The notes under the pieces: model-generated | Database searches by the model: none | Told to the model about the DNA's origin: nothing | What the model saw: only the letters and a program-made list of their open reading frames with translations | Source: G963668435 sp963668435 | Lineage (GTDB): Bacteria > Latescibacterota > Latescibacteria > Latescibacterales > Latescibacteraceae | NCBI GenBank assembly: GCA_963668435.2 | Contig: CAXXSC010000008.1 | Span: forward strand, 930,001 to 994,000 | Direction of reading: 5' to 3' | DNA length: 64,000 nt | Shown here: positions 51,754 to 59,977 of the stretch, one piece after another | Position numbering within the stretch: position 1 is the first letter of the stretch | Layout of the letters: every line of letters starts with the position of its first letter | Made by a program: the position numbers and the translations under genes

Positions 51754-53370
51754 ATGAGAAAATTCACACGCAGATCGTTTATCAGGACAGCCGGCGCAGC
51801 AACGTCACTTGGACTCCTGAACGGAAATATATCGCACGGCGAGCAAAAACGGCGACCGAACATCCTCTATATCATGAGCGATGATCACGCGGCCAATGCA
51901 ATCAGTTGTTACGGCTCCCGTCTTGCCGAGGCAGCACCGACACCGAACATCGACCGTCTTGCCAGCGAGGGTATGCGTCTTACGCGCTGTTTCTGCACCA
52001 ACTCGATCTGCGTTCCGAGCAGGGCCTCAATTATCACCGGCACCTACAGCCATATCAACGGTGTCTATACTCTTGCCGACAGCATCGATCCCGAACGTGA
52101 AAACGTGGCGAAAATCCTCGGTCGCAATGGTTACAAAACCGCGATCATCGGCAAGTGGCACCTTCACACCGATCCTTCCGGTTTCGACTACTGGAATGTG
52201 CTGCCCGGCCAGGGACGGTACCACAACCCTGTCCTGCGTGAGATCGGCGCCGAAAATCCGCGAATTTACGAGGGGCATTCCACCGATGTCATCGCGGGAC
52301 TTGCCATCGACTGGATGAAAGATCGCGACAAGGATGCGCCGTTTTTCCTCATGTGCCACTTTAAAGCACCTCATGAGCCGTGGGACTATGCGCGCCGCTA
52401 TAAAGAATATCTTGAAGATGTGGAGATTCCCGAACCGGAAAGCCTCTGGGAGGACAAATCGCACCGCTCGGAAGGCTCACGTGAATACGGATTCACTATT
52501 GAGACAATGGCGGAACGTCAGACAAAGGAGAAATACCACAGCGATCCGCCCCAGGACTGGAGCGGTATGAGCGAAACGGAGATCAAAAAGAAGGCTTATC
52601 AAGTCTTTCTGAAACGTTATCTCAGGACAATCAGGGGTGTCGATGACAATGTCGGCCGTATTCTCGATTTTCTCGATGACAGCGGCCTTACGGAAAACAC
52701 CGTGGTGATATACAGCTCTGACCAGGGTTATTTCCTCGGCGAACACAACTATATCGACAAACGATGGATGTTCGAGGAGTCGCTTCAGATGCCGTTCATT
52801 GTCAGGTATCCCGGCGAGATCGAGGCAGGCAGTGTCAACGGCGATATTGCGATCAATGTGGATTTTGCGCCGACATTCCTCGATTATGCGGGTGTGGAAA
52901 CGCCTCGATCAATGCAGGGGCGGAGTATGCGGCCGCTGTTCCGGGGGAAAACGCCGGATAACTGGCGCGATGCCATGTACTACCGTTACTGGATGCATAC
53001 GAACAGGCCGGCACACTACGGCTTACGGACCGCCCGTTACAAGCTGATCTATTTCTACGGGCTGCCCCTCGGTATGACTGGGACGAGAAAAGAAGCGACA
53101 AAAGTTGGATGGGAACTCTACGATCTTGAAAAGGACCCGAAAGAGCTTCTCAACGTCTACGATGATCCGTCCTATCGCAATGTTGTAAAAGAACTTAAGA
53201 AGAGACTTACGGAAGAGAAAGAACGTCTGGGTGACAGCGATGACAAATATCCCAAACTGGCTGCCCTGAACAAAAAAACTGGTAGGCGCAGAAAAACGAA
53301 ATCATACTTGCAGACAATAATCACCGGTCGCGGCGTTCATTCACGATCGGTGATTTTACTTATGTGCTGA
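51754..53370 (+). CDS. Tat-exported arylsulfatase-type sulfatase (C-terminal tail probably frameshifted)
   Basis: A family S1 sulfatase of about 520 residues. The twin-arginine leader is RKFTRRSFIRTAGAATSLGL. The formylglycine site C86 lies in CTNSICVPSRASIITGTYSH (CxPSR), and metal ligands D/D appear in YIMSDDHAAN and in SSDQGYFLGEHN. The central and C-terminal domains (YYRYWMHTNRPAHYGLRTAR) are standard. The last ~30 residues after NKK are basic and run over the stop of the convergent SIS gene. One extra A in the A7 run at 53272-53278 would explain this; with it removed the frame stops at 53318 (...NHTCRQ). An anaerobic sulfatase-maturating enzyme is not in the window. Substrate is a sulfated glycan, unknown. 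Confidence 0.9.
   Translation: MRKFTRRSFIRTAGAATSLGLLNGNISHGEQKRRPNILYIMSDDHAANAISCYGSRLAEAAPTPNIDRLASEGMRLTRCFCTNSICVPSRASIITGTYSHINGVYTLADSIDPERENVAKILGRNGYKTAIIGKWHLHTDPSGFDYWNVLPGQGRYHNPVLREIGAENPRIYEGHSTDVIAGLAIDWMKDRDKDAPFFLMCHFKAPHEPWDYARRYKEYLEDVEIPEPESLWEDKSHRSEGSREYGFTIETMAERQTKEKYHSDPPQDWSGMSETEIKKKAYQVFLKRYLRTIRGVDDNVGRILDFLDDSGLTENTVVIYSSDQGYFLGEHNYIDKRWMFEESLQMPFIVRYPGEIEAGSVNGDIAINVDFAPTFLDYAGVETPRSMQGRSMRPLFRGKTPDNWRDAMYYRYWMHTNRPAHYGLRTARYKLIYFYGLPLGMTGTRKEATKVGWELYDLEKDPKELLNVYDDPSYRNVVKELKKRLTEEKERLGDSDDKYPKLAALNKKTGRRRKTKSYLQTIITGRGVHSRSVILLMC
53319..53357. terminator. Hairpin between the convergent sulfatase and SIS genes
   Basis: aatcaccg (53319-53326) pairs with cggtgatt (53348-53355) around a 21-base loop. 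It overlaps both predicted coding ends and begins right after the frame-corrected sulfatase stop. The T run is short (tttt), so it is a weaker terminator candidate. Confidence 0.5.
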
Positions 53371-54389
53371 AAATCGCCCGCCTCGCGCCCCCGTGTTTCG
53401 GCAAGCTCATGCACGAAAAGCTCGATCAGCGGTGCAGAGGCAATCGAGAACAGGGACTGTGCCCCCGTTTCGACAAGTATCTGATCCTCACGCGGCAGTT
53501 GATCCCGGAGACTGTCGGTGAGCAGCATGACGCGGCTTCCATGATCCGCACACTCGCGGGCAAGCCCGGCGGTCAATGCGGGCTGGTTCGGCCCGGATAT
53601 GATGAAGATGGCATCATGGCTTTTTCCGGCAAGCTCGAACGGCCCGTGCCGGAACATTCCTGCGGAAAGCGCCTCGGAGAACTGACCTGCCCCCTCTTTC
53701 ATGATCAACGCCCACTGACGTGCCGTTACGAGGTCCGTGCCGCGTGCGATAAGGTGAAGGAACACACTGTCGGTGAAACGTGACGCCATCTGTTGTGCCT
53801 GCTTACGCAGGAGGGGAAGCTTGCGCTCCATTATTGCGGCCTCATTCTCGATACTGTCACAAAGCGCGGTGGTACTGCGATTGTTATTTGCCCACGCAAG
53901 AAGCAGCAGGAGCGCTATTGTGTTCGTATAGGTCTTCGCCGAGATCGCCGATTCTTCTCCCGCCCTAAGCGGCAATACCAAGTCGGCTGCTTGCGCCATG
54001 CTGCTGGTCTCGTCATTGACGATGGTTATTACCGGGCATTTCTCTGCGGCGGCGTTTGTCAGGCTCTTCGTCTCGGCACTTTCACCCGACTGTGAAATCG
54101 CGATGAGCAGTGTAGCACTATCAAACCTGTCCATCCCGAAATGAAACAACTCACCGGCATCAGCACAGGTAATGACAGGTCCAGCTCCACAGGTTTCCCG
54201 CTCAAAAAGGTACGCGGCATAAAAGCTTGTCCCCATACCGGAAAGTATGATAGAATCAGCCGATTTCATGAGTTCGACGGCTTTTACAAGACGTTCCGCC
54301 CCTTCATCGTCACGGTAATATGATGCAATAGCCCGAAGCGCGTCGGGCTGTTCGTTAATTTCGCACAGAAAGGCAGTTTTCTCCATCAT
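53337..54389 (-). CDS. Double-SIS-domain sugar-phosphate isomerase (GlmS isomerase-domain-like)
   Basis: A 350-residue protein with two SIS domains and no glutaminase, like the isomerase half of GlmS, or AgaS/FrlB-type deaminases. SIS 1 has IILSGMGTSFYAAYLFE and ISQSGESAETKSL; SIS 2 has HLIARGTDLVTARQ and GPNQPALT. The segment EALSAGMFRHGPFELAG is the conserved active-site turn. These enzymes interconvert or deglycate ketose-amine phosphates. The start ATG overlaps the ROK stop by four bases (ATGA), showing translational coupling, so it acts on a sugar phosphorylated by that kinase. Confidence 0.87.
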   Translation of the reverse strand: MMEKTAFLCEINEQPDALRAIASYYRDDEGAERLVKAVELMKSADSIILSGMGTSFYAAYLFERETCGAGPVITCADAGELFHFGMDRFDSATLLIAISQSGESAETKSLTNAAAEKCPVITIVNDETSSMAQAADLVLPLRAGEESAISAKTYTNTIALLLLLAWANNNRSTTALCDSIENEAAIMERKLPLLRKQAQQMASRFTDSVFLHLIARGTDLVTARQWALIMKEGAGQFSEALSAGMFRHGPFELAGKSHDAIFIISGPNQPALTAGLARECADHGSRVMLLTDSLRDQLPREDQILVETGAQSLFSIASAPLIELFVHELAETRGREAGDFQHISKITDRE

Positions 54390-55276
54390 TCACACTCCTC
54401 CGCATCAGTCCGGGTGCAGAGCGATGCCGCTCCGATTATCGCCGCATCCTCAGAAAGAAGCGCGGGTACAATCCGCTTTTCGGCACGCGCGCCCACGGTC
54501 TTTCCGACAAGCTCTTTCATGGCAGGCGCGAAAGCGTCCCACGCCCTCGACAGACCGCCACCGATGGCGATTTTCGCGGGATCGAGCAGACAGAACACGG
54601 TAGCACAGATACTTCCCACAATCTTGCCATACTGCTCAAATGCCAGGCGCGCAGTGCTCTCGCCTGAAAGAAAACGGGCGTGTATCCCGTCCGGCTCGAT
54701 GTCTTCCCCACCAAGCTCGCGGTACAGTTTTTTAAGACCGCGAATCGAACTGACCTCCTCGAAACTCATGCCGCTGCCGCCATACGGAATATTCCATATC
54801 TCGCCGCCCCACAGGGTTTCGCCACGGTAGACATGTCCCCCGATCATGATCCCGCAGCCGAGACCGGTGCCAAGGGTCAGGCATACCGCATTGCCACAGC
54901 CCTGAAGGGCCCCTGCCGTATATTCGCCGAGCACCATGCATCGGGCATCGTTTTCGAGTGTCACCGGGATGCCGAATCGTTCCTCGAGTTTCGTTTTCAG
55001 GGGATACCCCTCCATCGAGGGGATGTTGACCGCATCCCTGATCTCGTCACTGCCCAGCCCAGCGGGAACAGGCACGCCGATACCGACCCCGTGGACGGAT
55101 ACATCCGCAACAAGCTGCTCTATGATCCCGGCGATGGTTTCGAAAATGGCTTCGGCGGCACGGTCGTTCCCTGTTGCCGCTGTCGCCTGATGCAGTATCT
55201 CTTTTCCAGCGACAAGGCCGCCGTGGATGGTGGTTCCGCCGAAATCTATGCCGATATTTACTATATTCTTACTCAT
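54386..55276 (-). CDS. ROK-family sugar kinase (zinc motif not evident)
   Basis: A 296-residue ROK kinase. The ATP motif is NIGIDFGGTTIHGGLV, the catalytic Asp is in LENDARCMVLGE and the second phosphate loop is TLGTGLGCGIMIG. The usual CxCGxxGC zinc knuckle after the His motif is absent; this region reads GGEIWNIPYGGSGMSFEEVS. The start at 55276 follows GGAAAGGGG; the ATG five codons upstream overlaps that site. It is coupled to the SIS gene, so the pair likely handles one amino sugar or sugar phosphate (N-acetylglucosamine or mannosamine class). Confidence 0.88.
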   Translation of the reverse strand: MSKNIVNIGIDFGGTTIHGGLVAGKEILHQATAATGNDRAAEAIFETIAGIIEQLVADVSVHGVGIGVPVPAGLGSDEIRDAVNIPSMEGYPLKTKLEERFGIPVTLENDARCMVLGEYTAGALQGCGNAVCLTLGTGLGCGIMIGGHVYRGETLWGGEIWNIPYGGSGMSFEEVSSIRGLKKLYRELGGEDIEPDGIHARFLSGESTARLAFEQYGKIVGSICATVFCLLDPAKIAIGGGLSRAWDAFAPAMKELVGKTVGARAEKRIVPALLSEDAAIIGAASLCTRTDAEECE

Positions 55277-55409
55277 CGAGCCCCTTTCCATTAACAGTCA
55301 TGCCTCACAAAGGTAGGATTATCGGCCACGCCATGCAAGCGCAAAGAGCGATATCCTTGTTTCTGTAATCGTTAAATGTTATACTACGAAACACACAATC
55401 GGAGGGAAT

Positions 55410-56999
55410 ATGAAATCGTATATCCGCACATTTTCGGCATTTCTGCTGCTCGTTCTGGCAGCAACAGCATGCGGCACAAAACCTGCCCAGTACGACCTTG
55501 TCATTAAAAATGGCATGGTCGCAGACGGCAGCGGCGGCGAAATATTTTCAGCAGATATCGGCATCAATGGCGACACCATAGTGAAAATCGGCGAGATCGA
55601 ACCATCTTCGGGCAAAACCGTCATCAATGCCGGCGGAAAAACTGTCAGTCCCGGTTTTATCGATATTCACACTCATACCGACGGCGTTCTCAGGGATCCG
55701 AGCGTACATAATTTCATCCAGCAGGGAGTCACCCTTGTTGTAGACGGCAATTGCGGAGGCAGTGCACTCGATATCAGGGCTAACCTCGAAAAAGTCGCCG
55801 CACAGGGCGCTTCTATTAACTACGGCACCCTGATCGGGCACAACTCTGTGCGCAGCAAAATCATGGGCGGCGACGACCGCGAACCAACCCCCAAAGAGCT
55901 TGCGGCCATGCAGGCAATCATTGAACAGGGTATGCGGGACGGCGCCCTCGGGCTTTCCACTGGCCTTAAATACAAGCCCGGCTTTTTCTCGACAACGGAC
56001 GAGGTAGTGGAACTGGCAAAATCCGCGTCCGCCTATGGAGGCTTTTACGCCACCCACATGCGCTCCGAGGGTGATACGGTTATCGAATCGGTGAAAGAGA
56101 CCATTGAAATCGGCAGGCGAGCCAATATCCCGGTACAGATCTCACACCTGAAAGTGCTCAGTGTCAGCCGCTGGGGCGACAGCATAGAGATCATAAAGCT
56201 CATCGACGAAGCGCTCGATGAGGGGCTCGACATCAGCGCCGATCAGTACCCCTACACAGCCTCGAGCACCGGCCTGCTCGTACTCCTCCCACCCTGGGCA
56301 CTCGAGGGCAAGGGCTGGAAAGAACGCGCGAAAGATCCGGCGCTCAGAAGTAAAATGAAAGAGGGAATCAAACACGCTATACAAACTGAGCGTGCCGGTG
56401 ACGATATCAACCGTATCAGGATCGCTCATTATAAGAGCGACAAGAGCATCGAGGGGCTCGGCCTTGCTGAAATTCTCGAAAAGAAAGGCCGCAAAGTTAC
56501 ACTCGACAATGCCGCTGAGCTTGTCCTTGAACTATCGGAGGCGGGCACTGCCTCGGCGGTTTTCCACGCCATCGGCGAGGAGGATATCGCAAGGATCATG
56601 CAGCACAAACATGTCATGCATGGCAGCGACGCCAGCGTGACTGCCATGGGTGAGGGCGTGCCGCACCCGCGTAATTACGGCACATTCCCGCGGGTTTACG
56701 CGGTTTATGTCAGGGAAAAAGGCATTCTCACAGTCCCCGAGGCAGTAAGGAAAATGACCTCGCTTGTTGCGGACCGTATTGGCGCAAAAGACCGCGGACG
56801 GATCGTCGAGGGCAAAAAAGCCGATCTCGTAATTTTCGATCCCGCTACCATTGCCGATACCGCGACATTCCAGTCACCGCACAGCTATCCGGTGGGGATC
56901 GATTATGTCCTTGTCAACGGTGAAATCGCGGTGGATCACGGGACATTAACCGGTAGCCGCTCTGGACAGATCATATATGGGCCGGGATATGAAAAATAA
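55410..56999 (+). CDS. Lipoprotein N-acyl-D-amino-acid deacylase (D-aminoacylase)
   Basis: A 529-residue amidohydrolase lipoprotein with lipobox LAATA-C21. The metal site is IDIHTHTD (H87, H89), with the family Cys in VDGNCGGS, His in FYATHMRSEGD and QISHLK, and Asp in MHGSDAS. D-aminoacylases free D-amino acids from N-acyl-D-amino acids. GGAGG lies before the ATG. It may also act on D-peptides from peptidoglycan, but that is inference. It is divergent from the ROK/SIS operon. Confidence 0.9.
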   Translation: MKSYIRTFSAFLLLVLAATACGTKPAQYDLVIKNGMVADGSGGEIFSADIGINGDTIVKIGEIEPSSGKTVINAGGKTVSPGFIDIHTHTDGVLRDPSVHNFIQQGVTLVVDGNCGGSALDIRANLEKVAAQGASINYGTLIGHNSVRSKIMGGDDREPTPKELAAMQAIIEQGMRDGALGLSTGLKYKPGFFSTTDEVVELAKSASAYGGFYATHMRSEGDTVIESVKETIEIGRRANIPVQISHLKVLSVSRWGDSIEIIKLIDEALDEGLDISADQYPYTASSTGLLVLLPPWALEGKGWKERAKDPALRSKMKEGIKHAIQTERAGDDINRIRIAHYKSDKSIEGLGLAEILEKKGRKVTLDNAAELVLELSEAGTASAVFHAIGEEDIARIMQHKHVMHGSDASVTAMGEGVPHPRNYGTFPRVYAVYVREKGILTVPEAVRKMTSLVADRIGAKDRGRIVEGKKADLVIFDPATIADTATFQSPHSYPVGIDYVLVNGEIAVDHGTLTGSRSGQIIYGPGYEK

Positions 57000-57020
57000 C
57001 CACCGAATCCATCATAAGCA

Positions 57021-57053
57021 AAAAAATCTCCGAACAGTTTCGGGGATTTTTTT
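57021..57053. terminator. Bidirectional terminator after the D-aminoacylase gene
   Basis: aaatctccgaa and ttcggggattt form a stem with one G-U pair and a four-to-five base loop, flanked by A6 and T7. It separates the plus-strand D-aminoacylase from the convergent PepSY gene, 16 bases from that gene's stop. Confidence 0.8.
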
Positions 57054-57068
57054 ATTGTCCGGCGTAAT

Positions 57069-57662
57069 CTACAGTGTAACAAGAAAGATAATGAAGCTGA
57101 TCCAGCCACCCGCGAGGGCAATGATACCCCATTTGCGCGCGGAGGGAATCCTCCACCACATGGCAAGGCCGGTCATTACCCAGATGATGACGGCAACGCA
57201 GGTTAAGTCGATCATGAATGCGAAAAGATCGTGTATAAAACGATCCTGATGATAGCCGCCGATCCAGTGGAATTTCCGCAGGAAATCATCCCAACGGAAA
57301 ACCTTGTCCTCCACGACGACTTTTCCATCCTTGATATTATAAATGACACGCGCCGTGTTGCCGAAACTGAAAATATTAACCGATATCCTGTCAGAACCCA
57401 TCCGCCAGGCACCGTATGAGCCATGCATATCAAGTTCATCGAGAATTCTGCCGCCGATTTCTCTGAGATCGGAATCCTTAGGCAGCTCAATACTGTATTC
57501 GCGCTCATATCGCTGCCGCCATTGCGGCTTGTCCTTGTAATACTCGTTGAAACTGCGGCCGTGCGAGAACGGGATCGCGCTGACTGCGAATTTCAGGAAA
57601 AACATGATGAGCAAAAGTCCCAGCCAGGTATGTACGCGGCGAAATGCCAGATGTGCTTTCAT
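57069..57662 (-). CDS. PepSY-associated transmembrane protein, downstream copy
   Basis: A 197-residue membrane protein with one N-terminal helix (HTWLGLLLIMFFLKFAVSAI), a periplasmic PepSY-like domain (IGGRILDELDMHGSY ... VIYNIKDGKVVVED) and two C-terminal helices (IDLTCVAVIIWVMTGLAMWW, WGIIALAGGWISFIIFLV). Single and paired units of this type occur near iron and heme-linked reductases. His residues near the membrane (FHWIGGYHQDRFIHD) could ligate heme. It lies 10 bases after a paralogue. Confidence 0.75.
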   Translation of the reverse strand: MKAHLAFRRVHTWLGLLLIMFFLKFAVSAIPFSHGRSFNEYYKDKPQWRQRYEREYSIELPKDSDLREIGGRILDELDMHGSYGAWRMGSDRISVNIFSFGNTARVIYNIKDGKVVVEDKVFRWDDFLRKFHWIGGYHQDRFIHDLFAFMIDLTCVAVIIWVMTGLAMWWRIPSARKWGIIALAGGWISFIIFLVTL

Positions 57663-57672
57663 TTCTTTCCCG

Positions 57673-58275
57673 CTATATCATCAAGACACAGAAAATGAAT
57701 ACCAGAGCTCCGGCGCTCAGGAGTATCAGCCCGGAAACACGGGTCTTTCTGATCCCGTACCACATTAACACACCAGAAATCGACCAGAAAAATATCGCTC
57801 CGATGACACTATCCACAAAAAACGCCCAGATATTATCGATACCACTGCCGTTCCCGTAGCCGAGACGATGGTGAATCCTTGTAAGCACGGGAACCGGATG
57901 TGCCTTGCCGGCATAGATTTTAAGCGATTTATACGAGGGATTGTATTCGATACGGCGGGGTTTCAGGAGATTCATACGGTTGATTATAAGCAGGCCGCTG
58001 TCATTTCGTTCTCGGGCATTGAACCTGCCGCTCATGCCGAGATCGTTAAGGACCTGTTCAGCTTTCAACATTGGCCCGCTGTCCTCGGGAAAAACGGTGT
58101 CATAGACCATTTCCCGCTCCAGCGTATTGACAGCATACACCTCACCGCCGACAAGCTCCCGGATAAGTTCACGGTGATGCATGATCAGTCCACTGACAGC
58201 ATACATGAGTATCCACGGCATGAGAAACAACGCCAGATAGAGATGAATACGTCGCATGACAAGCATGGTTTTCAT
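57673..58275 (-). CDS. PepSY-associated transmembrane protein, upstream copy
   Basis: A 200-residue paralogue with the same layout: N-terminal helix (HLYLALFLMPWILMYAVSGL), PepSY-like domain (VLNDLGMSGRFNARERNDSG), a His-rich turn (LTRIHHRLGYGNGSG) and two C-terminal helices (FFVDSVIGAIFFWSISGVLM). The pattern MHHRE follows the first helix. With its neighbour it probably forms one two-part membrane complex, possibly a ferric or heme reductase component. Function is inferred from family only. Confidence 0.75.
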   Translation of the reverse strand: MKTMLVMRRIHLYLALFLMPWILMYAVSGLIMHHRELIRELVGGEVYAVNTLEREMVYDTVFPEDSGPMLKAEQVLNDLGMSGRFNARERNDSGLLIINRMNLLKPRRIEYNPSYKSLKIYAGKAHPVPVLTRIHHRLGYGNGSGIDNIWAFFVDSVIGAIFFWSISGVLMWYGIRKTRVSGLILLSAGALVFIFCVLMI

Positions 58276-58307
58276 TCACCGCCTCCAGAAAACAGAACTG
58301 CTATTTT

Positions 58308-58340
58308 GAAAAAGCAGCCCGCGAACAATGCACGGGCTGC
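58308..58340 (-). terminator. Terminator between tyrS end and the PepSY pair
   Basis: On the minus strand gcagcccg (58340-58333) pairs with cgggctgc (58321-58314) over an 11-base loop and is followed by T5. It ends the tyrS transcript and separates it from the PepSY genes. Confidence 0.82.
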
Positions 58341-58369
58341 CATGAATCATATACAATCAAATAAAAATG

Positions 58370-59647
58370 TCAAACAACATTCACGACAAAATATTTTTTC
58401 TTGCCGCGGCGAAGCACAATCATTGAATCGCTGGCGCGGTGCTCCAGGTTGACAACCATGCGGCCATCCTCGATCTTCTCATTGTTGAGATATGCGCCGC
58501 CATCCTTGACCAAACGCCGTGCCTCGCTGTTGGTGGCAGAAATACCGCAAAGAGTCATAAGGTCGAGTACACCTACCCCCTCGGCAAGCTTGTCTTTTTC
58601 GATCTCGGACGAGGGCACCTGCTTGAAAATATCTGCCAGTTCGCGCTCAGTCAGGCTCTTGAGATCACCATTCTTGTGCATAACCTCGGTGGCATAACGT
58701 GCACGCTCGAGACCGGCCTCACCGTGGATCATGCGGGTTGATTCGATCGCAAGTTTCTCATGGGCCTCACGTTTTTCCGGTGCCGCTTCGTGGGCTTTTT
58801 CGAGCTCGTTGATCTCCTCGATCGGCAGGAACGTAAAATACTTGAGATAACGGATGACATCACGGTCATCGGTATTCAGCCAGAACTGGTAGAGACTGTA
58901 AGGGCTTGTCTTCTCGGCATCGAGCCAGACAGCGTTGCCCTCGCTCTTGCCGAATTTCTCGCCGTTGGAATTTGTTAAAAGCGGGAATGTAATGCCGTAG
59001 ACCTGCTTGTGATGCTTCTTCTGGACAAGATCGATACCCGCCGTAATGTTGCCCCACTGATCGCTTCCGCCGACCTGAAGCGTGCAGCCATACTGGTCAT
59101 AAAGCGCGAGAAAGTCGTTCGCCTGGATGAGCATATAGGAGAACTCGGTGTAGGACAGGGTCTTATCGGGATCCTCGAGCCTCCTGCGCACCGATTCCTT
59201 GGAGGTCATGACATTGACGGAAAAGTATTTGCCGATATCCCTAAGCCAGTTGAGGAAGCTGATATTCTTCGTCCAGTCGGCATTGTTGACGATACGTGCC
59301 GCATTCGCCCCCTCGAAATCGAGGAAACGCTCCATCTGTCCTTTCAGCGCCAGCACATTCGCGTCGATCTCTTCCTCGCTCCGAAGCTGACGCTCCTCGT
59401 TCTTGCCGGACGGATCGCCGACAAGACCGGTGGCACCGCCGACCAGCGCGATAGGCTTGTGGCCGAGTTTCTGAAAACGCGTGAGACAGAGCAACGGAAA
59501 AAGGTGCCCGAGATGAAGACTGTCGGCTGTCGGATCGAAACCGGCATACAGTGTAATCGTGTCGTCCTGAAGCTGTTTCCGTAATGCCGCCTCATCTGTA
59601 ACCTGATGAACAACACCGCGCTCGAGCAGTATGTCAAATGCATCCAT
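58370..59647 (-). CDS. tyrS: Tyrosyl-tRNA synthetase
   Basis: TyrRS charges tRNA-Tyr. This 425-residue protein has the class I HIGH motif as HLGH (45-48) and the KMSKS loop as KFGKS (231-235). The tyrosine pocket segments are LYAGFDPTADSLHLGH, SYTEFSYMLIQANDF and QVGGSDQWGNI. A C-terminal S4 domain (MTLCGISATNSEARRLVKDG) is intact, ending KKKYFVVNVV. It is full length with no frameshift. Confidence 0.97.
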   Translation of the reverse strand: MDAFDILLERGVVHQVTDEAALRKQLQDDTITLYAGFDPTADSLHLGHLFPLLCLTRFQKLGHKPIALVGGATGLVGDPSGKNEERQLRSEEEIDANVLALKGQMERFLDFEGANAARIVNNADWTKNISFLNWLRDIGKYFSVNVMTSKESVRRRLEDPDKTLSYTEFSYMLIQANDFLALYDQYGCTLQVGGSDQWGNITAGIDLVQKKHHKQVYGITFPLLTNSNGEKFGKSEGNAVWLDAEKTSPYSLYQFWLNTDDRDVIRYLKYFTFLPIEEINELEKAHEAAPEKREAHEKLAIESTRMIHGEAGLERARYATEVMHKNGDLKSLTERELADIFKQVPSSEIEKDKLAEGVGVLDLMTLCGISATNSEARRLVKDGGAYLNNEKIEDGRMVVNLEHRASDSMIVLRRGKKKYFVVNVV

Positions 59648-59977
59648 TGATCAAAATCTCCGATATGTTTGGGATTGTATTTTTTGATGTTTAGTTTTCT
59701 AAGATACTGAAATATTGGGTGAGAAACAAGGTCTTATGGCCCCGGCCCGTATCTGTCTCCACGCATTCAATCCACATCGCCTCAATCAAGGTCATACAAC
59801 TGAAATCCAAAGAACAAAATGCTTGCCCGTTTTGCCTTTAATGTCGTACTATTCATAAAGGATACTGTACGTATCGATCCCTGACAACAATGAGCCACAA
59901 TCGATTTTTTAAGGGATGACAAACACCACATACAATGAATGATTATCGTTAACACCAACAATAAGGAGAGATTGATA
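59648..59977 (+). other. Divergent intergenic region between tyrS and the DUF3078 gene
   Basis: About 330 bases with no convincing ORF. It holds a short perfect inverted repeat gatac-tgtac-gtatc at about 59862-59876 and a loose TTGCCC/TACTAT promoter-like pair upstream of the DUF3078 gene. No T-box stem pattern or tyrosine specifier that I could identify precedes tyrS. Confidence 0.35.

Noticed and set aside
59862..59876. gatac-tgtac-gtatc inverted repeat as an operator
   Set aside because: Only five base pairs per arm, and no regulator gene nearby; chance occurrence is likely.
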